Source of the DNA: Sphingobium sp.
GTDB lineage: Bacteria; Pseudomonadota; Alphaproteobacteria; Sphingomonadales; Sphingomonadaceae
Length of the DNA stretch: 41,773 nt
Assembly: GCA_030148625.1 (NCBI GenBank)
Contig: JASBTC010000152.1
Coordinates: 1-41,773, forward strand
Reading direction: 5' to 3'
Shown: piece by piece, positions 24,974 through 31,909 of the stretch
Position numbering within the stretch: the stretch's first letter is position 1
How the letters are laid out: the number at the start of each line of letters is the position of its first letter
Notes under the pieces: model-generated
Told to the model about the DNA's origin: nothing
What the model saw: the letters and a program-made list of their open reading frames with translations, nothing else
The model's database searches: none
Program-made: the position numbers and the translations under genes

Positions 24974-25237
24974 GCGGGACCGATGGGACATCGGCGAAAC
25001 ATCGCGGTCCCGCCGAATGTCCCATCTAACACTCTCTATCCATTGGATTTTTATCCATGGGACCAGTGGGACATGAGTAAGAAGAAGGTCACGCGCGCGC
25101 GTAAGAGAGATTGTGACCACGCGAGCGCGCGCGCGATGGTCCCGCCAGTCCCGCGCACGATAGGGCAACGATAACAACCACTTAGGCGGGACATCGGCCG
25201 GGACCGCCCCCGCGCCCATCGGTCCCGCCGGTCCCGG
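24974..25237. repeat. Cluster of GGGAC/GTCCC repeats, possible origin or binding region
   Basis: About a dozen copies of GGGAC or its complement, often as GCGGGAC, TGGGACA or GGTCCCGCC, occur in both orientations from 24974 to 25237. Examples are 24974-24980, 25006-25013, 25018-25024, 25058-25073, 25139-25154, 25186-25206 and 25221-25237. An AT-richer patch lies between (25025-25056). The arrangement resembles iterons near an AT-rich unwinding element. The replication genes are 1.3 kb away, so an origin is possible but not shown. Confidence 0.45.
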
Positions 25238-25463
25238 CCCCGCTCGGTAACTAATTGAAATCGAAGGGCACGGGCGAAGGGCAAGGGGAGGGAACGGGCG
25301 CGGGCGAATGGGCGCGGGCGATGGCGCGCACCTCGGGGCGCGGAGATGAAAAGGCAGCAGCGGGCGCACCGCGTCATGCGCCTTCCAGGCGCACAACGCT
25401 GCCCGCTGGCGCAGCTCTGGCGAGCTCACGAACAGATGAGCAGAAAAAGTTTGCGATCGCCTC

Positions 25464-25492
25464 TTGCGCCATACCCTCAATGAGTGTATATG
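25464..25492 (+). promoter_or_regulatory. Promoter of the small rightward operon
   Basis: TTGCGC (25464-25469), a 17-bp spacer and TATATG (25487-25492), overlapped by TATGAT, lie about 60 bp before the first start codon at 25553. This is the best sigma70-like match in this region and fits the short operon 25553-26534. Confidence 0.5.
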
Positions 25493-25552
25493 ATCGTTCA
25501 CCAGCACCAGGCTGGCAAGCGCGCCTCGGCTAAACAGGGGCGGAGAAACACT

Positions 25553-25708
25553 ATGATTATCGACCGGAGCGCGGCCGCCCGCGCCATGGCCAAGGCCATC
25601 GCCTTCAAAGCATGCGGCAAGGATGCCGAGGCCGCTCAATGGGCCGCCGAGCTCGTCCGCATCCTCGAATGCGCCGAGATCCTCGATCCCTCGATCCGGA
25701 GGGCATGA
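25553..25708 (+). CDS. Small hypothetical protein, helical
   Basis: A 51-residue Ala-rich helical protein. GGAG lies 7 bp before ATG 25553, which makes this start clear; a longer version beginning at 25484 would run through the promoter. It is followed by the 192-aa gene with a 3-bp gap. No family recognised. Confidence 0.7.
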   Translation: MIIDRSAAARAMAKAIAFKACGKDAEAAQWAAELVRILECAEILDPSIRRA

Positions 25709-25711
25709 GCG

Positions 25712-26290
25712 ATGGCTATTCAGCGCACCCGCTTCATCCCCGAAGGCGCGATAAAGGTGACCGCGAAGGACAGCGAAACCGTCGCCTATCTCTACACCAC
25801 CCCGAAAGGCAACCCGGCGGCGATCGTCTATGCCGGCAAGGCGGCCAAGCCCTACGCCTGGCATAGCTACCGCACCGCCGATCGGCGCGAGCAGCACCTG
25901 CGCGATGTCTTCCAGCGCCGGGCCGCGATCGCGAAGGTGAAGGCGGATCGCGCGGCCGCCAAGCGCGCCTGGATCAATCCCTACAAGGTGGGAGATCTGT
26001 TCCGCCGCTCCTGGGGCTACGATCAGACCAATATCAATTGGTACGAGGTTATCGCCGTAAAAGGAAAAATGCTGGAGGTGCGCGAGATCCAGCAGACCCG
26101 CGTCGAGGATGGCTGGCTGCACGGCAAGACTACGCCGCTGCCCGGCGCCTATAGCGGCGAGGCGTTCCGCTGCCTCGCCCAGGACGGCCGCATCAAGATC
26201 AACCACTATGCGCACGCCTATTTCGTGGCGCCGACGCTGGTGGCCGGTGTCAAAACCTATGGCGTCGACAGGTACAGCAGCTATGCTTGA
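25712..26290 (+). CDS. Hypothetical phage protein with SWGYDQTNINWYEV motif
   Basis: A 192-residue protein. The N-terminal part (residues 1-55) is beta-rich, then follows a basic helix (RRAAIAKVKADRAAAKRAW). A conserved-looking core begins at FRRSWGYDQTNINWYEVIAV (about 98-117). I recall this WGYDQTN(I/V)(N/D)(W/F)Y sequence from many uncharacterised phage and plasmid proteins. No catalytic motif stands out. Confidence 0.8.
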   Translation: MAIQRTRFIPEGAIKVTAKDSETVAYLYTTPKGNPAAIVYAGKAAKPYAWHSYRTADRREQHLRDVFQRRAAIAKVKADRAAAKRAWINPYKVGDLFRRSWGYDQTNINWYEVIAVKGKMLEVREIQQTRVEDGWLHGKTTPLPGAYSGEAFRCLAQDGRIKINHYAHAYFVAPTLVAGVKTYGVDRYSSYA

Positions 26291-26534
26291 GGCGATGTCG
26301 AACCATCCGAACCGCTCGAAACGCACCGTCTCGGCCGCGCGCAACCCTGCGCCGGCCGAGATCCGCACCGCCCGCGAGCTCGCCGGGCTGACGCAGACGG
26401 CGGCGGCCGAGCTCATCCACTGCAGCCTGAACGCGTGGCAGCAATGGGAAGCCGAGCCGGGCACGCCCACACATCGCAAGATGCACCCGGCTTTCTGGGA
26501 GCTGTTCCGGCTCAAGACGGGCGCGGGCGCATAG
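26283..26534 (+). CDS. Small HTH protein, XRE-like
   Basis: An 83-residue protein with a helix-turn-helix at about residues 24-60 (IRTARELAGLTQTAAAELI, then CSLNAWQQWEAEPG), ending in HPAFWELFRL. It may be a small repressor or antitoxin-like regulator. The start ATG 26283 overlaps the preceding gene by eight bases; an internal ATG (26295, MSNH) is a fair alternative. Its stop is one base from the stop of the convergent helicase gene. Confidence 0.75.
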   Translation: MLEAMSNHPNRSKRTVSAARNPAPAEIRTARELAGLTQTAAAELIHCSLNAWQQWEAEPGTPTHRKMHPAFWELFRLKTGAGA

Positions 26535-26535
26535 G

Positions 26536-28422
26536 TCATTCGCGCACCCCGTGCGCGCCTTCCAGGTCCGCGATCGTGCCGAGCGGCACCAGCACCACAG
26601 CGACCTTGTCGCCGCCGACGCGGACCTTCTGCCCCTTGATCGCGCCCTCGATACGGCCCAGCGCCTGCCCCCACCCGCCGGACGCGCCGGCGCGGCCCTG
26701 CCACTGGCTGTCGCGCCACAGCGGATCCAGGCCGCGACTGGAGCACGCGACCGCAAGATAGAGCTCGGCCGCCGGCGTGCTCATGCCGACAGGATCCTCG
26801 ATCGAATATTTCGGCTTGCCGTCGACGAGCTCGCTGGTGACGCGCGTCACGCGCATGCCGTGCGTGCCGAGGCGGGTCTTCACCCGCTTCCACCGATCGT
26901 CGTCGCCGCTGCCCAGCTGATCGAGACACCAGCTCGCCACAGATTGCGGGATCTCGCCGCCGATCGCCGGCAGGATCGAGCTCGACAGATGCGCCGCGCA
27001 CCGCAGCGAATTGCTCGACTGGCCCGATTTCTCGGCCAGGCTGCGCGCGTCCAGCTGTGCCGCCCAATCAAAGGCGGTTGCTTCGAGCTCTAAATCGTCC
27101 TCGTAGAGCAGCATATAGGCGCCGGCGAGCAGCGTGCCGAACTGGTCGGCCGATCGGCCGCCATGCCCCACCTTCGCCAGCGCCATGCGCATCACGTTGA
27201 GCGTCGCCGCGAACCGCGGCCAGCGGTCGACCATCCTGCGAAGCACGGCCGCGCCCGTCGTCGCCAGCGTGCGCGGATCCAGCACCGGCGGCACCGCGCC
27301 CTTTGGCAGCTCGAGCAATTCGAGAATGGCCAGGCGGTTGCGGTCCTGGTCGAGCATCGGCGGCAGCAGGATCGACGAGAACAGGAAACAGCTGCGCGCC
27401 GTGAATTCGTGGCCCTGGTGATCCTGCCCGCCGCGCACGCCGCGGCCGCCGCTGGAGGCTGTGCGCGCCAGCTTGATGATCGCATTCGCGCGCCGGTTGT
27501 CCTCTTCCGCCTCCAGCTCGTCGAGCGCGACCGGCAAGGTGTCATAGCCGAGGATCTGGCGCAGGCCCGCCTCGGTCGCGTCGGTCGAATGCAGCAGCGC
27601 GCCGTTGAACAGCAATTCGATCAGCTGCTGCAGGGTGGACTTGCCGGCCGCGCTGTCGCCCGTCACCCACACATGCGGGCGCCATTCCTGCGCCCCGCCG
27701 GTCGGCGCGATCGCGATCCAGCCCAGCATCAGCACCACGTCGATCGGCCGCGCCCAGTTCCAGCTACCGAGCATCGCGAAAAGGTCGTTGAGCAGTTCCG
27801 GGCTGTCCGTCTGCCCCGGCCGCGGCACTTCCGGCCCGGTGGGATAGACCTTCTTGCCGATCACGCCGGGATCCATCCATGGCCGTTCGGGCGCGGGATC
27901 GCCGGGCTTGGCGCCGACATAGACCTTGTCGCCGCAATGCAGGATCAGCTCGCCATCGGCGCCCTTGTGCGCCCCGCGGCCGCGCACCCGGCCGACCGGA
28001 TCGAAAACGCCCTCCTGCGCGGCGACACCCATCAGCAGCTCGCTGACCACGTCGACCGCCCAGCCATTGACCGCATCGGTGACCATTTCCCCGGTCACCT
28101 TGTCTTTGTACGGCTTCGCGAACCGCGGCCAGCGCTGGCGCAGCAGATGCGCCTTGCGCCCGAACATGGCCAGGATGCCCTTCTGCGCGACCTTGTCGGC
28201 CGCCAGCTCGATCATCTGGCCCAGCTCGTCGAGGAAGAAATAGCGCTGCTGGCGGACGCCCAGCGGCACGATCGGGCAATCCGCCGGCAGCATCGGCAGT
28301 TCGGGCTGTTCCGGATCCTGCCCGCCGCTCCGCCCGCGCTGGCGCGGCCGCTTGGGCTCGGCGATCGTCTGCCGGCCGGCGATCATCTCCCGCACGGGAT
28401 CAGCTGGCTTCCGCGATGCCAT
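26536..28422 (-). CDS. Phage replicative helicase/ATPase (D5/P4-alpha-like)
   Basis: A 628-residue protein with Walker A GDSAAGKST near residues 255-263, a Walker B-like LPVALDELEAEE some 40 residues on, and a likely arginine finger in QDRNRLAILEL. The N-terminal third is of unknown fold. It probably unwinds DNA at the fork with the upstream primase-like protein. ATG 28422 is preceded by GGGGTGA; an in-frame TTG one codon upstream is unlikely. Family placement within SF3/AAA-type helicases is not certain. Confidence 0.8.
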   Translation of the reverse strand: MASRKPADPVREMIAGRQTIAEPKRPRQRGRSGGQDPEQPELPMLPADCPIVPLGVRQQRYFFLDELGQMIELAADKVAQKGILAMFGRKAHLLRQRWPRFAKPYKDKVTGEMVTDAVNGWAVDVVSELLMGVAAQEGVFDPVGRVRGRGAHKGADGELILHCGDKVYVGAKPGDPAPERPWMDPGVIGKKVYPTGPEVPRPGQTDSPELLNDLFAMLGSWNWARPIDVVLMLGWIAIAPTGGAQEWRPHVWVTGDSAAGKSTLQQLIELLFNGALLHSTDATEAGLRQILGYDTLPVALDELEAEEDNRRANAIIKLARTASSGGRGVRGGQDHQGHEFTARSCFLFSSILLPPMLDQDRNRLAILELLELPKGAVPPVLDPRTLATTGAAVLRRMVDRWPRFAATLNVMRMALAKVGHGGRSADQFGTLLAGAYMLLYEDDLELEATAFDWAAQLDARSLAEKSGQSSNSLRCAAHLSSSILPAIGGEIPQSVASWCLDQLGSGDDDRWKRVKTRLGTHGMRVTRVTSELVDGKPKYSIEDPVGMSTPAAELYLAVACSSRGLDPLWRDSQWQGRAGASGGWGQALGRIEGAIKGQKVRVGGDKVAVVLVPLGTIADLEGAHGVRE

Positions 28423-28439
28423 CAACGGTCACCCCGAAC

Positions 28440-28470
28440 GGGCCGCGCCGCCTGCAGAGCGGCGCGGCCC
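28440..28470 (-). other. Perfect 12-bp inverted repeat before helicase gene
   Basis: GGGCCGCGCCGC (28440-28451) and GCGGCGCGGCCC (28459-28470) are exact complements around a 7-base loop. The hairpin ends 17 bp before the helicase ATG, in a 157-bp gap. There is no T tract, so it may control translation or processing of helicase RNA. A 59-codon minus-strand frame covers the gap but has poor codon use. Confidence 0.6.
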
Positions 28471-28579
28471 TCGCTGAAACGGGGCGCGATCTGAGATCCG
28501 CGAGGCAGCGCCCGATGACGCTGCGCTGGGGGCCTTGCGAGCCGTACCAGACGCCCCTCTGGGGTATTCCTAAAATCAT

Positions 28580-29677
28580 TCACGCCCGCCTCCCTTCGGG
28601 CGCGGGCGCCCCATGCTGCGCCAGCTCGTTGGCGTCCTTCACCCCTTCGGGCGGCAGCACCAAGTCGACGCGAATTCCCTGCTCGGCGCGCTCGCCGATG
28701 ATCTTCTGCAGCTCGGCGATCGGCTGCGCCTTGGTGTCGCGCTGGCCGATCAGCACCAGCGCCCCCATCTGTTCGGGCAGCACCATCGCCCCGATATTGC
28801 CCAGCGTCACCGCCGCCACCACACGGGCGCGGGGATCCGCGCAGGCGATCGTCAGCCCGTCCTCGATCCCTTCGGAGATCCAGATGTCGGTGCCGTCGGG
28901 CACGCGCGCCAGCGGCATATCACCGGCCTCGCCCTTCCAGATCGGAATATGCGCGCCCCAGAAACTGCCGAGGCACATCTTGGGCTCGGCCAGGCGCGCC
29001 TTCTTCCACCCGCCGGCGCCGTCCGGTTCGATCCATGTGCGGTGCGTCGCCACATGGTTGCCGGCGATGTCCTGGACGCGCGCCAGCATCGCCGGGCATT
29101 CGCCCTGCAGCTCGGCATTCCATACGTCCTCGGCATAGCGCAGCGCGCCCGGCTGCTTGCCCAGCCTGCGGATATCGATGCCCCGCCCGGCGAGATAGGC
29201 TTCCGCCGGCGTCCCGCCGATCGGCACCGCCTGCAGCCACATCGCCGCCGCCTGGCGCCGCTTCTTCTCGCGCCGCCTGGCATCCTCGCGCGCGGCCTCG
29301 TCGGCGCTCCGCTGCGCCTCGATCCGCACGGTCTGCAGGCGGCGCGGGTCGAGATTGTCGAGGCCCAGATAGCTGCGCCCCCACGCGAACGCCTGTTTCA
29401 GGTCGCCGCCGAACTTCACCTCGGCGATCAGGTGCAGCATGTCGCCGCCCTTGCGGTGCCCGGCCAGGCCGCCGGCGAAATCGTTGAAATTGCCGATCCG
29501 CGGACCCGACAGATTGATCGCCAGCGACGTGCCCGGATCATCGGCCAGCGATCCCGTCCGCCAGAACTGGCCATGCTGGCGTCCGTTCGGCAGCAGCAGC
29601 GGCGCCAGCTCGCGCACCCGCTGCGCCAGCAGCGAGGCCAGCTCTTCCGGTGAAATGAGGCCCCCCCGGGCTGCCAT
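28580..29677 (-). CDS. Toprim-domain primase-like protein
   Basis: A 365-residue protein. Residues about 35-75 (GQFWRTGSLADDPGTSLAINL without the last residue, then GNFNDFAGGLAGHRKGGDM) match the N-terminal region of phage primases that lack a CHC2 zinc finger. A coiled basic segment lies at 118-147, and a Toprim domain at about 258-350 with Glu269 in WISEGIEDGL. The expected DxD is altered: LIGQRDTK keeps only one Asp. It likely primes DNA synthesis with the adjacent helicase, though activity is uncertain. Confidence 0.8.
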   Translation of the reverse strand: MAARGGLISPEELASLLAQRVRELAPLLLPNGRQHGQFWRTGSLADDPGTSLAINLSGPRIGNFNDFAGGLAGHRKGGDMLHLIAEVKFGGDLKQAFAWGRSYLGLDNLDPRRLQTVRIEAQRSADEAAREDARRREKKRRQAAAMWLQAVPIGGTPAEAYLAGRGIDIRRLGKQPGALRYAEDVWNAELQGECPAMLARVQDIAGNHVATHRTWIEPDGAGGWKKARLAEPKMCLGSFWGAHIPIWKGEAGDMPLARVPDGTDIWISEGIEDGLTIACADPRARVVAAVTLGNIGAMVLPEQMGALVLIGQRDTKAQPIAELQKIIGERAEQGIRVDLVLPPEGVKDANELAQHGAPAPEGRRA

Positions 29678-29679
29678 CG

Positions 29680-29874
29680 CTAGCCGTTGCGCTTGCGTTC
29701 GGCAGCGGCCGCCTGGCGCAGCCGGCGCGATATCTCGCGGCTATGCTTATGCGGCTCTGGCTTGCGTTCGCGCGCGGGCTTGTGCGCAGGTGCCGCCGGA
29801 ATGCCCGTCGCTGCAACCATCAAGCTGGCGAACATCGCCGCGAAGGCGGATCGGTTGGGAACGCGCATCCTCAT
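29680..29874 (-). CDS. Small basic protein with hydrophobic N-terminus
   Basis: A 64-residue protein. Residues 9-30 are hydrophobic (FAAMFASLMVAATGIPAAPA), as in a signal or membrane segment, followed by a Lys/Arg/His-rich tail. ATG 29874 overlaps the preceding stop by four bases, and its TAG lies 2 bp before the primase-like gene. No family recognised. Confidence 0.6.
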   Translation of the reverse strand: MRMRVPNRSAFAAMFASLMVAATGIPAAPAHKPARERKPEPHKHSREISRRLRQAAAAERKRNG

Positions 29875-30164
29875 GCCGCCGCCAGCCTGATCTTCCAGCC
29901 ATTCTGGACAAAGATGTCGTAGCGTTGGCCAGCCTTCCAGATCGGACTGCTGCTGTCGGGCGCGCCCGGCGCGGTGCCGTCCGTGGTCAACGTGTAGCGC
30001 ACGTCCTCGGCCGGCTGCACCAGCGCCAGAAACGTGCCGGCGCCGATGGTGAGGGTGTCGCCCGCCGCCGGCTTCCCATGCCGCAGCGGCGGAAACTGGT
30101 ACACCGGCACCAGATTGCCCTGCGCCGATGGCGGCTTCACGAATTCGGTAATCTCACAGGCCAT
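29871..30164 (-). CDS. Hypothetical early protein
   Basis: A 97-residue protein, beta-rich, with no cysteine motif beyond Cys3 and no membrane segment. GGAGGGC precedes ATG 30164, a strong ribosome site. It is part of the leftward early operon between the regulator at 30176 and the primase-like gene. The function is unknown. Confidence 0.7.
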   Translation of the reverse strand: MACEITEFVKPPSAQGNLVPVYQFPPLRHGKPAAGDTLTIGAGTFLALVQPAEDVRYTLTTDGTAPGAPDSSSPIWKAGQRYDIFVQNGWKIRLAAA

Positions 30165-30175
30165 TTCGCCCTCCG

Positions 30176-30694
30176 TCAGAGACTTGCCAGCTCGGCGTGC
30201 TTCAAAAGATCATTCGCCAGGGCGGTGGCATCGGCGGGCGGCATGGTCAGAATGATCTCGTCGCCGAAGCCGATCTTCAGGCCGAGATGCACTTTCCAGC
30301 CCTCGGGATGCGCGGCGATCGTGACGGCATGGGTGGCGCCGGCGGCCATTGCTTCGGGGGAAGCCGCCGGCGCCGCGCCGGTCGATGGTTCTACCAGGCC
30401 ATCGACCGGCGCAGGGGACAGGGAAAGCGATGAATAGTCCGCCGGGCGCAGCGCGATCGGCAGTGGCCCCAGCACGCGCTCGATGCGCTGCAGCAGATCC
30501 GCTGGCACTTTGTCGGTTGCATAGCCGCTCAGCTCGATCGCCTCGATATAGCTGTGGCTAATCTGGCCGACGCGCCGCGCCAGCTGCTCGGCGCTCAGCT
30601 GCCGCGCGACGCGCTGATAACGCATCCAGTTCGCGAAGCCCTCGCGCTGGGCGATATCGGCCGGTGCCGCCGCCAATGCCCCCTCGCCGCTCAC
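30176..30694 (-). CDS. HTH-containing early regulator
   Basis: A 172-residue protein. Residues about 20-75 form a helix-turn-helix of XRE type (YQRVARQLSAEQLARRVGQI, SYIEAIELSG). A Pro/Ala-rich linker and a C-terminal domain of about 50 residues follow (HAVTIAAHPEGWKVHLGLKI). It may be a transcription activator or replication-linked regulator. The start is GTG 30694 with a weak ribosome site; a TTG at 30676 after GAGGGG could instead be used. Confidence 0.7.
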   Translation of the reverse strand: MSGEGALAAAPADIAQREGFANWMRYQRVARQLSAEQLARRVGQISHSYIEAIELSGYATDKVPADLLQRIERVLGPLPIALRPADYSSLSLSPAPVDGLVEPSTGAAPAASPEAMAAGATHAVTIAAHPEGWKVHLGLKIGFGDEIILTMPPADATALANDLLKHAELASL

Positions 30695-30723
30695 GGCAGT
30701 TGGTCCGAAATGGCGGAAAACTG

Positions 30724-30791
30724 TCCCGAAACGGGAAAGCCGTTACGGAACAGTACGTAACTTGACCGTGCAGCTTTCGAAGAGAAAGCTG
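30724..30791. promoter_or_regulatory. Three palindromes upstream of the leftward regulator gene
   Basis: The 178-bp gap between 30694 and 30873 holds TCCCG/CGGGA around AAA (30724-30736), GTTACG/CGTAAC around 8 bases (30742-30761), and CAGCTTTC/GAAAGCTG around GAAGA (30771-30791, on + followed after a few bases by ACTTTTTG). They are probably operators or a terminator for RNA entering from the right. No clear promoter hexamers were found on the minus strand. Confidence 0.45.
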
Positions 30792-30872
30792 GCGAGCCAC
30801 TTTTTGATCGGGGGATCATACATGGAGCAGGGTTTGCGGGTCGGCCGCCACGGGGGAGATATGCCTGGATCG

Positions 30873-31130
30873 TCATGCTGCCCGCCTGGCCATCTCGGCC
30901 TCAGCTTCGTTACGGATGCGGTCCGCTTCCCAAGCTGGTACATCATAGAAGTCGTTCGGCTGAACCTGTCCCCTGCTAACGATATAGACGGACCGCATGA
31001 CTTCGGCGCTGGGCACGATCGGGTCGATCGCTCGCTCAATTTGGCTGATATAGGGCTGACTACAGCCGATTTCCGCGCCGAGTTGGTCCTGCGTCCAACC
31101 CTCCGATTTGCGCCACATCGCCAATTTCAT
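30873..31130 (-). CDS. Cro-like HTH regulator
   Basis: An 85-residue protein with a textbook XRE helix-turn-helix: WRKSEGWTQDQLGAEIGCSQ, then YISQIERAIDP. It is small and lacks an extra domain, as Cro proteins do. It is divergent from the CI-like gene at 31242 and heads the leftward early genes, the usual arrangement for a lytic repressor. ATG 31130 lies 111 bp from the CI-like start. Confidence 0.85.
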   Translation of the reverse strand: MKLAMWRKSEGWTQDQLGAEIGCSQPYISQIERAIDPIVPSAEVMRSVYIVSRGQVQPNDFYDVPAWEADRIRNEAEAEMARRAA

Positions 31131-31159
31131 GCTACATCAAACCCTCTGCGCGAACCGAG

Positions 31160-31222
31160 TTATTGCCATACCTTATATTTTCGGGATGGACATAAGCAAT
31201 CCCCGCGTGTGAAATATAAGCA
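31160..31222. promoter_or_regulatory. Divergent cro/cI control region with TATAAGC repeats
   Basis: Heptamers TATAAGC or close variants occur at 31191-31197 (CATAAGC), 31215-31221 (TATAAGC) and inverted at 31171-31177 (CCTTATA). On the minus strand TTGCTT (31198-31193), a 16-bp spacer and TATAAG (31176-31171) could be the cro promoter. The stretch is AT-rich compared with the rest of the window. The same heptamer returns at 31842-31866, which suggests shared operators. Confidence 0.55.
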
Positions 31223-31241
31223 GTTGGCATATCTTCTTTCC

Positions 31242-31580
31242 ATGAACCCGGCGAACCGCCTTAGATTGATGCGCAAGCGTGCAAAGCTGTCGCAGGCAGA
31301 GCTCGCGCGCCTTTCTGGCGTCTCACAGCCGGCCATCAGCCAGGTGGAGAACGATCAGCGCCCGCTGACGATCGACTGGATGCGCACCTTTTCGCGCATA
31401 CTTCAGTGCAACCCTGCTGATTTGCTGGACGATGCCGACAATCCGCACCGGCTATCCGAAGAAGAAGCCGCGCTGATTGAAGCGTTCCGTGCTGCTAGCG
31501 AGGCACAGCGAGCGATGGTAAAACGAGTTGCCGAACCGCTCGATGCCAGCGCGATCGAGCCGCTCCGCAAATCAGCTTGA
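31242..31580 (+). CDS. CI-like repressor (short form)
   Basis: A 112-residue protein with an XRE helix-turn-helix at residues 5-55 (RLRLMRKRAKLSQAELARLS, QPAISQVENDQRP) and a helical C-terminus (EEEAALIEAFRAASEAQRAM). It lacks the S24 self-cleaving domain of lambda CI, so induction would need another route. ATG 31242 is chosen because upstream sequence is the control region. It likely maintains lysogeny. Confidence 0.8.
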   Translation: MNPANRLRLMRKRAKLSQAELARLSGVSQPAISQVENDQRPLTIDWMRTFSRILQCNPADLLDDADNPHRLSEEEAALIEAFRAASEAQRAMVKRVAEPLDASAIEPLRKSA

Positions 31581-31638
31581 TAGGTCGGCAGATCGAGCCT
31601 CGCCCGATGCCAACCCCTAATCAAGGATCGGCGCACGC

Positions 31639-31839
31639 GTGAAACGCAAGCAGGCAGGTGCCATTATGCTTTGCGCCGGCCTGCTGATGCTCGCCGCGAT
31701 GATCACCATCGCTCCCGCACCTGAGCACCTTCCTAGAATATTGCGGCGAGCCGCACGCGGCGGATGGCTTCATTTTGGCTCATTTACCATCGCGCTCGCG
31801 GGATTTTATGCGCTGATCACGGACGGCCGACCCCGTTAA
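31639..31839 (+). CDS. Small two-span membrane protein next to the repressor
   Basis: A 66-residue protein with hydrophobic segments at about residues 7-26 (AGAIMLCAGLLMLAAMITIA) and 46-59 (GSFTIALAGFYALI), with a basic loop between. The start is GTG 31639, with AAGGA 12 bp before it, a long spacing. A gene in this place is likely expressed in the lysogen and could be a superinfection exclusion protein, which is inference. Confidence 0.6.
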   Translation: MKRKQAGAIMLCAGLLMLAAMITIAPAPEHLPRILRRAARGGWLHFGSFTIALAGFYALITDGRPR

Positions 31840-31841
31840 AT

Positions 31842-31880
31842 TATAAGCTATTGACATAATATAAGCAGTGGTAATAATTG
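31842..31880 (+). promoter_or_regulatory. Strong rightward early promoter flanked by TATAAGC operators
   Basis: TTGACA (31851-31856) is a perfect -35. AT-rich -10 candidates follow, TAATAA with 15 bp or ATAATT with 17 bp spacing. TATAAGC copies at 31842-31848 and 31860-31866 bracket and enter the promoter, 18 bp apart. This fits repression of the right early operon by the CI-like or Cro-like protein. Confidence 0.65.
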
Positions 31881-31909
31881 CGCCGTTCACCCCCGAACGG
31901 AGGCCGTTC

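Larger units (their letters stand above)
24316..25463. other. 1.15-kb region without a convincing gene between late and early blocks
   Basis: No reading frame here has a good start, ribosome site and codon use over its length. Pieces look coding in isolation. On the minus strand one piece ends VTAADFYDFGRMPPNCWDAV with its stop at 24485. On the plus strand a piece with high third-position GC ends NLMTIDRKPLV with its stop at 24690. Both meet at G8 and G7 runs (24587-24603). This could be a decayed gene, a sequence error or a frameshifted gene. The region also holds two CGTTGGAATG sites, GGGAC repeats and alternating CG tracts near 25092 and 25124. Confidence 0.6.

Noticed and set aside
24974..25237. 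CRISPR array
   Set aside because: The GGGAC repeats are short, irregularly spaced and in both orientations, with no cas genes nearby.
24305..27067. Open minus-strand frame of 920 codons
   Set aside because: It runs through terS, the repeat cluster and three plus-strand genes, with no ribosome site and changing composition. At most a short piece near 24600-24870 may be a gene relic.
28402..28578. Possible 59-codon gene between primase-like and helicase genes (minus)
   Set aside because: The start adjoins the primase stop, but codon use is poor and the frame runs through the 12-bp hairpin. I keep this stretch as a regulatory gap.
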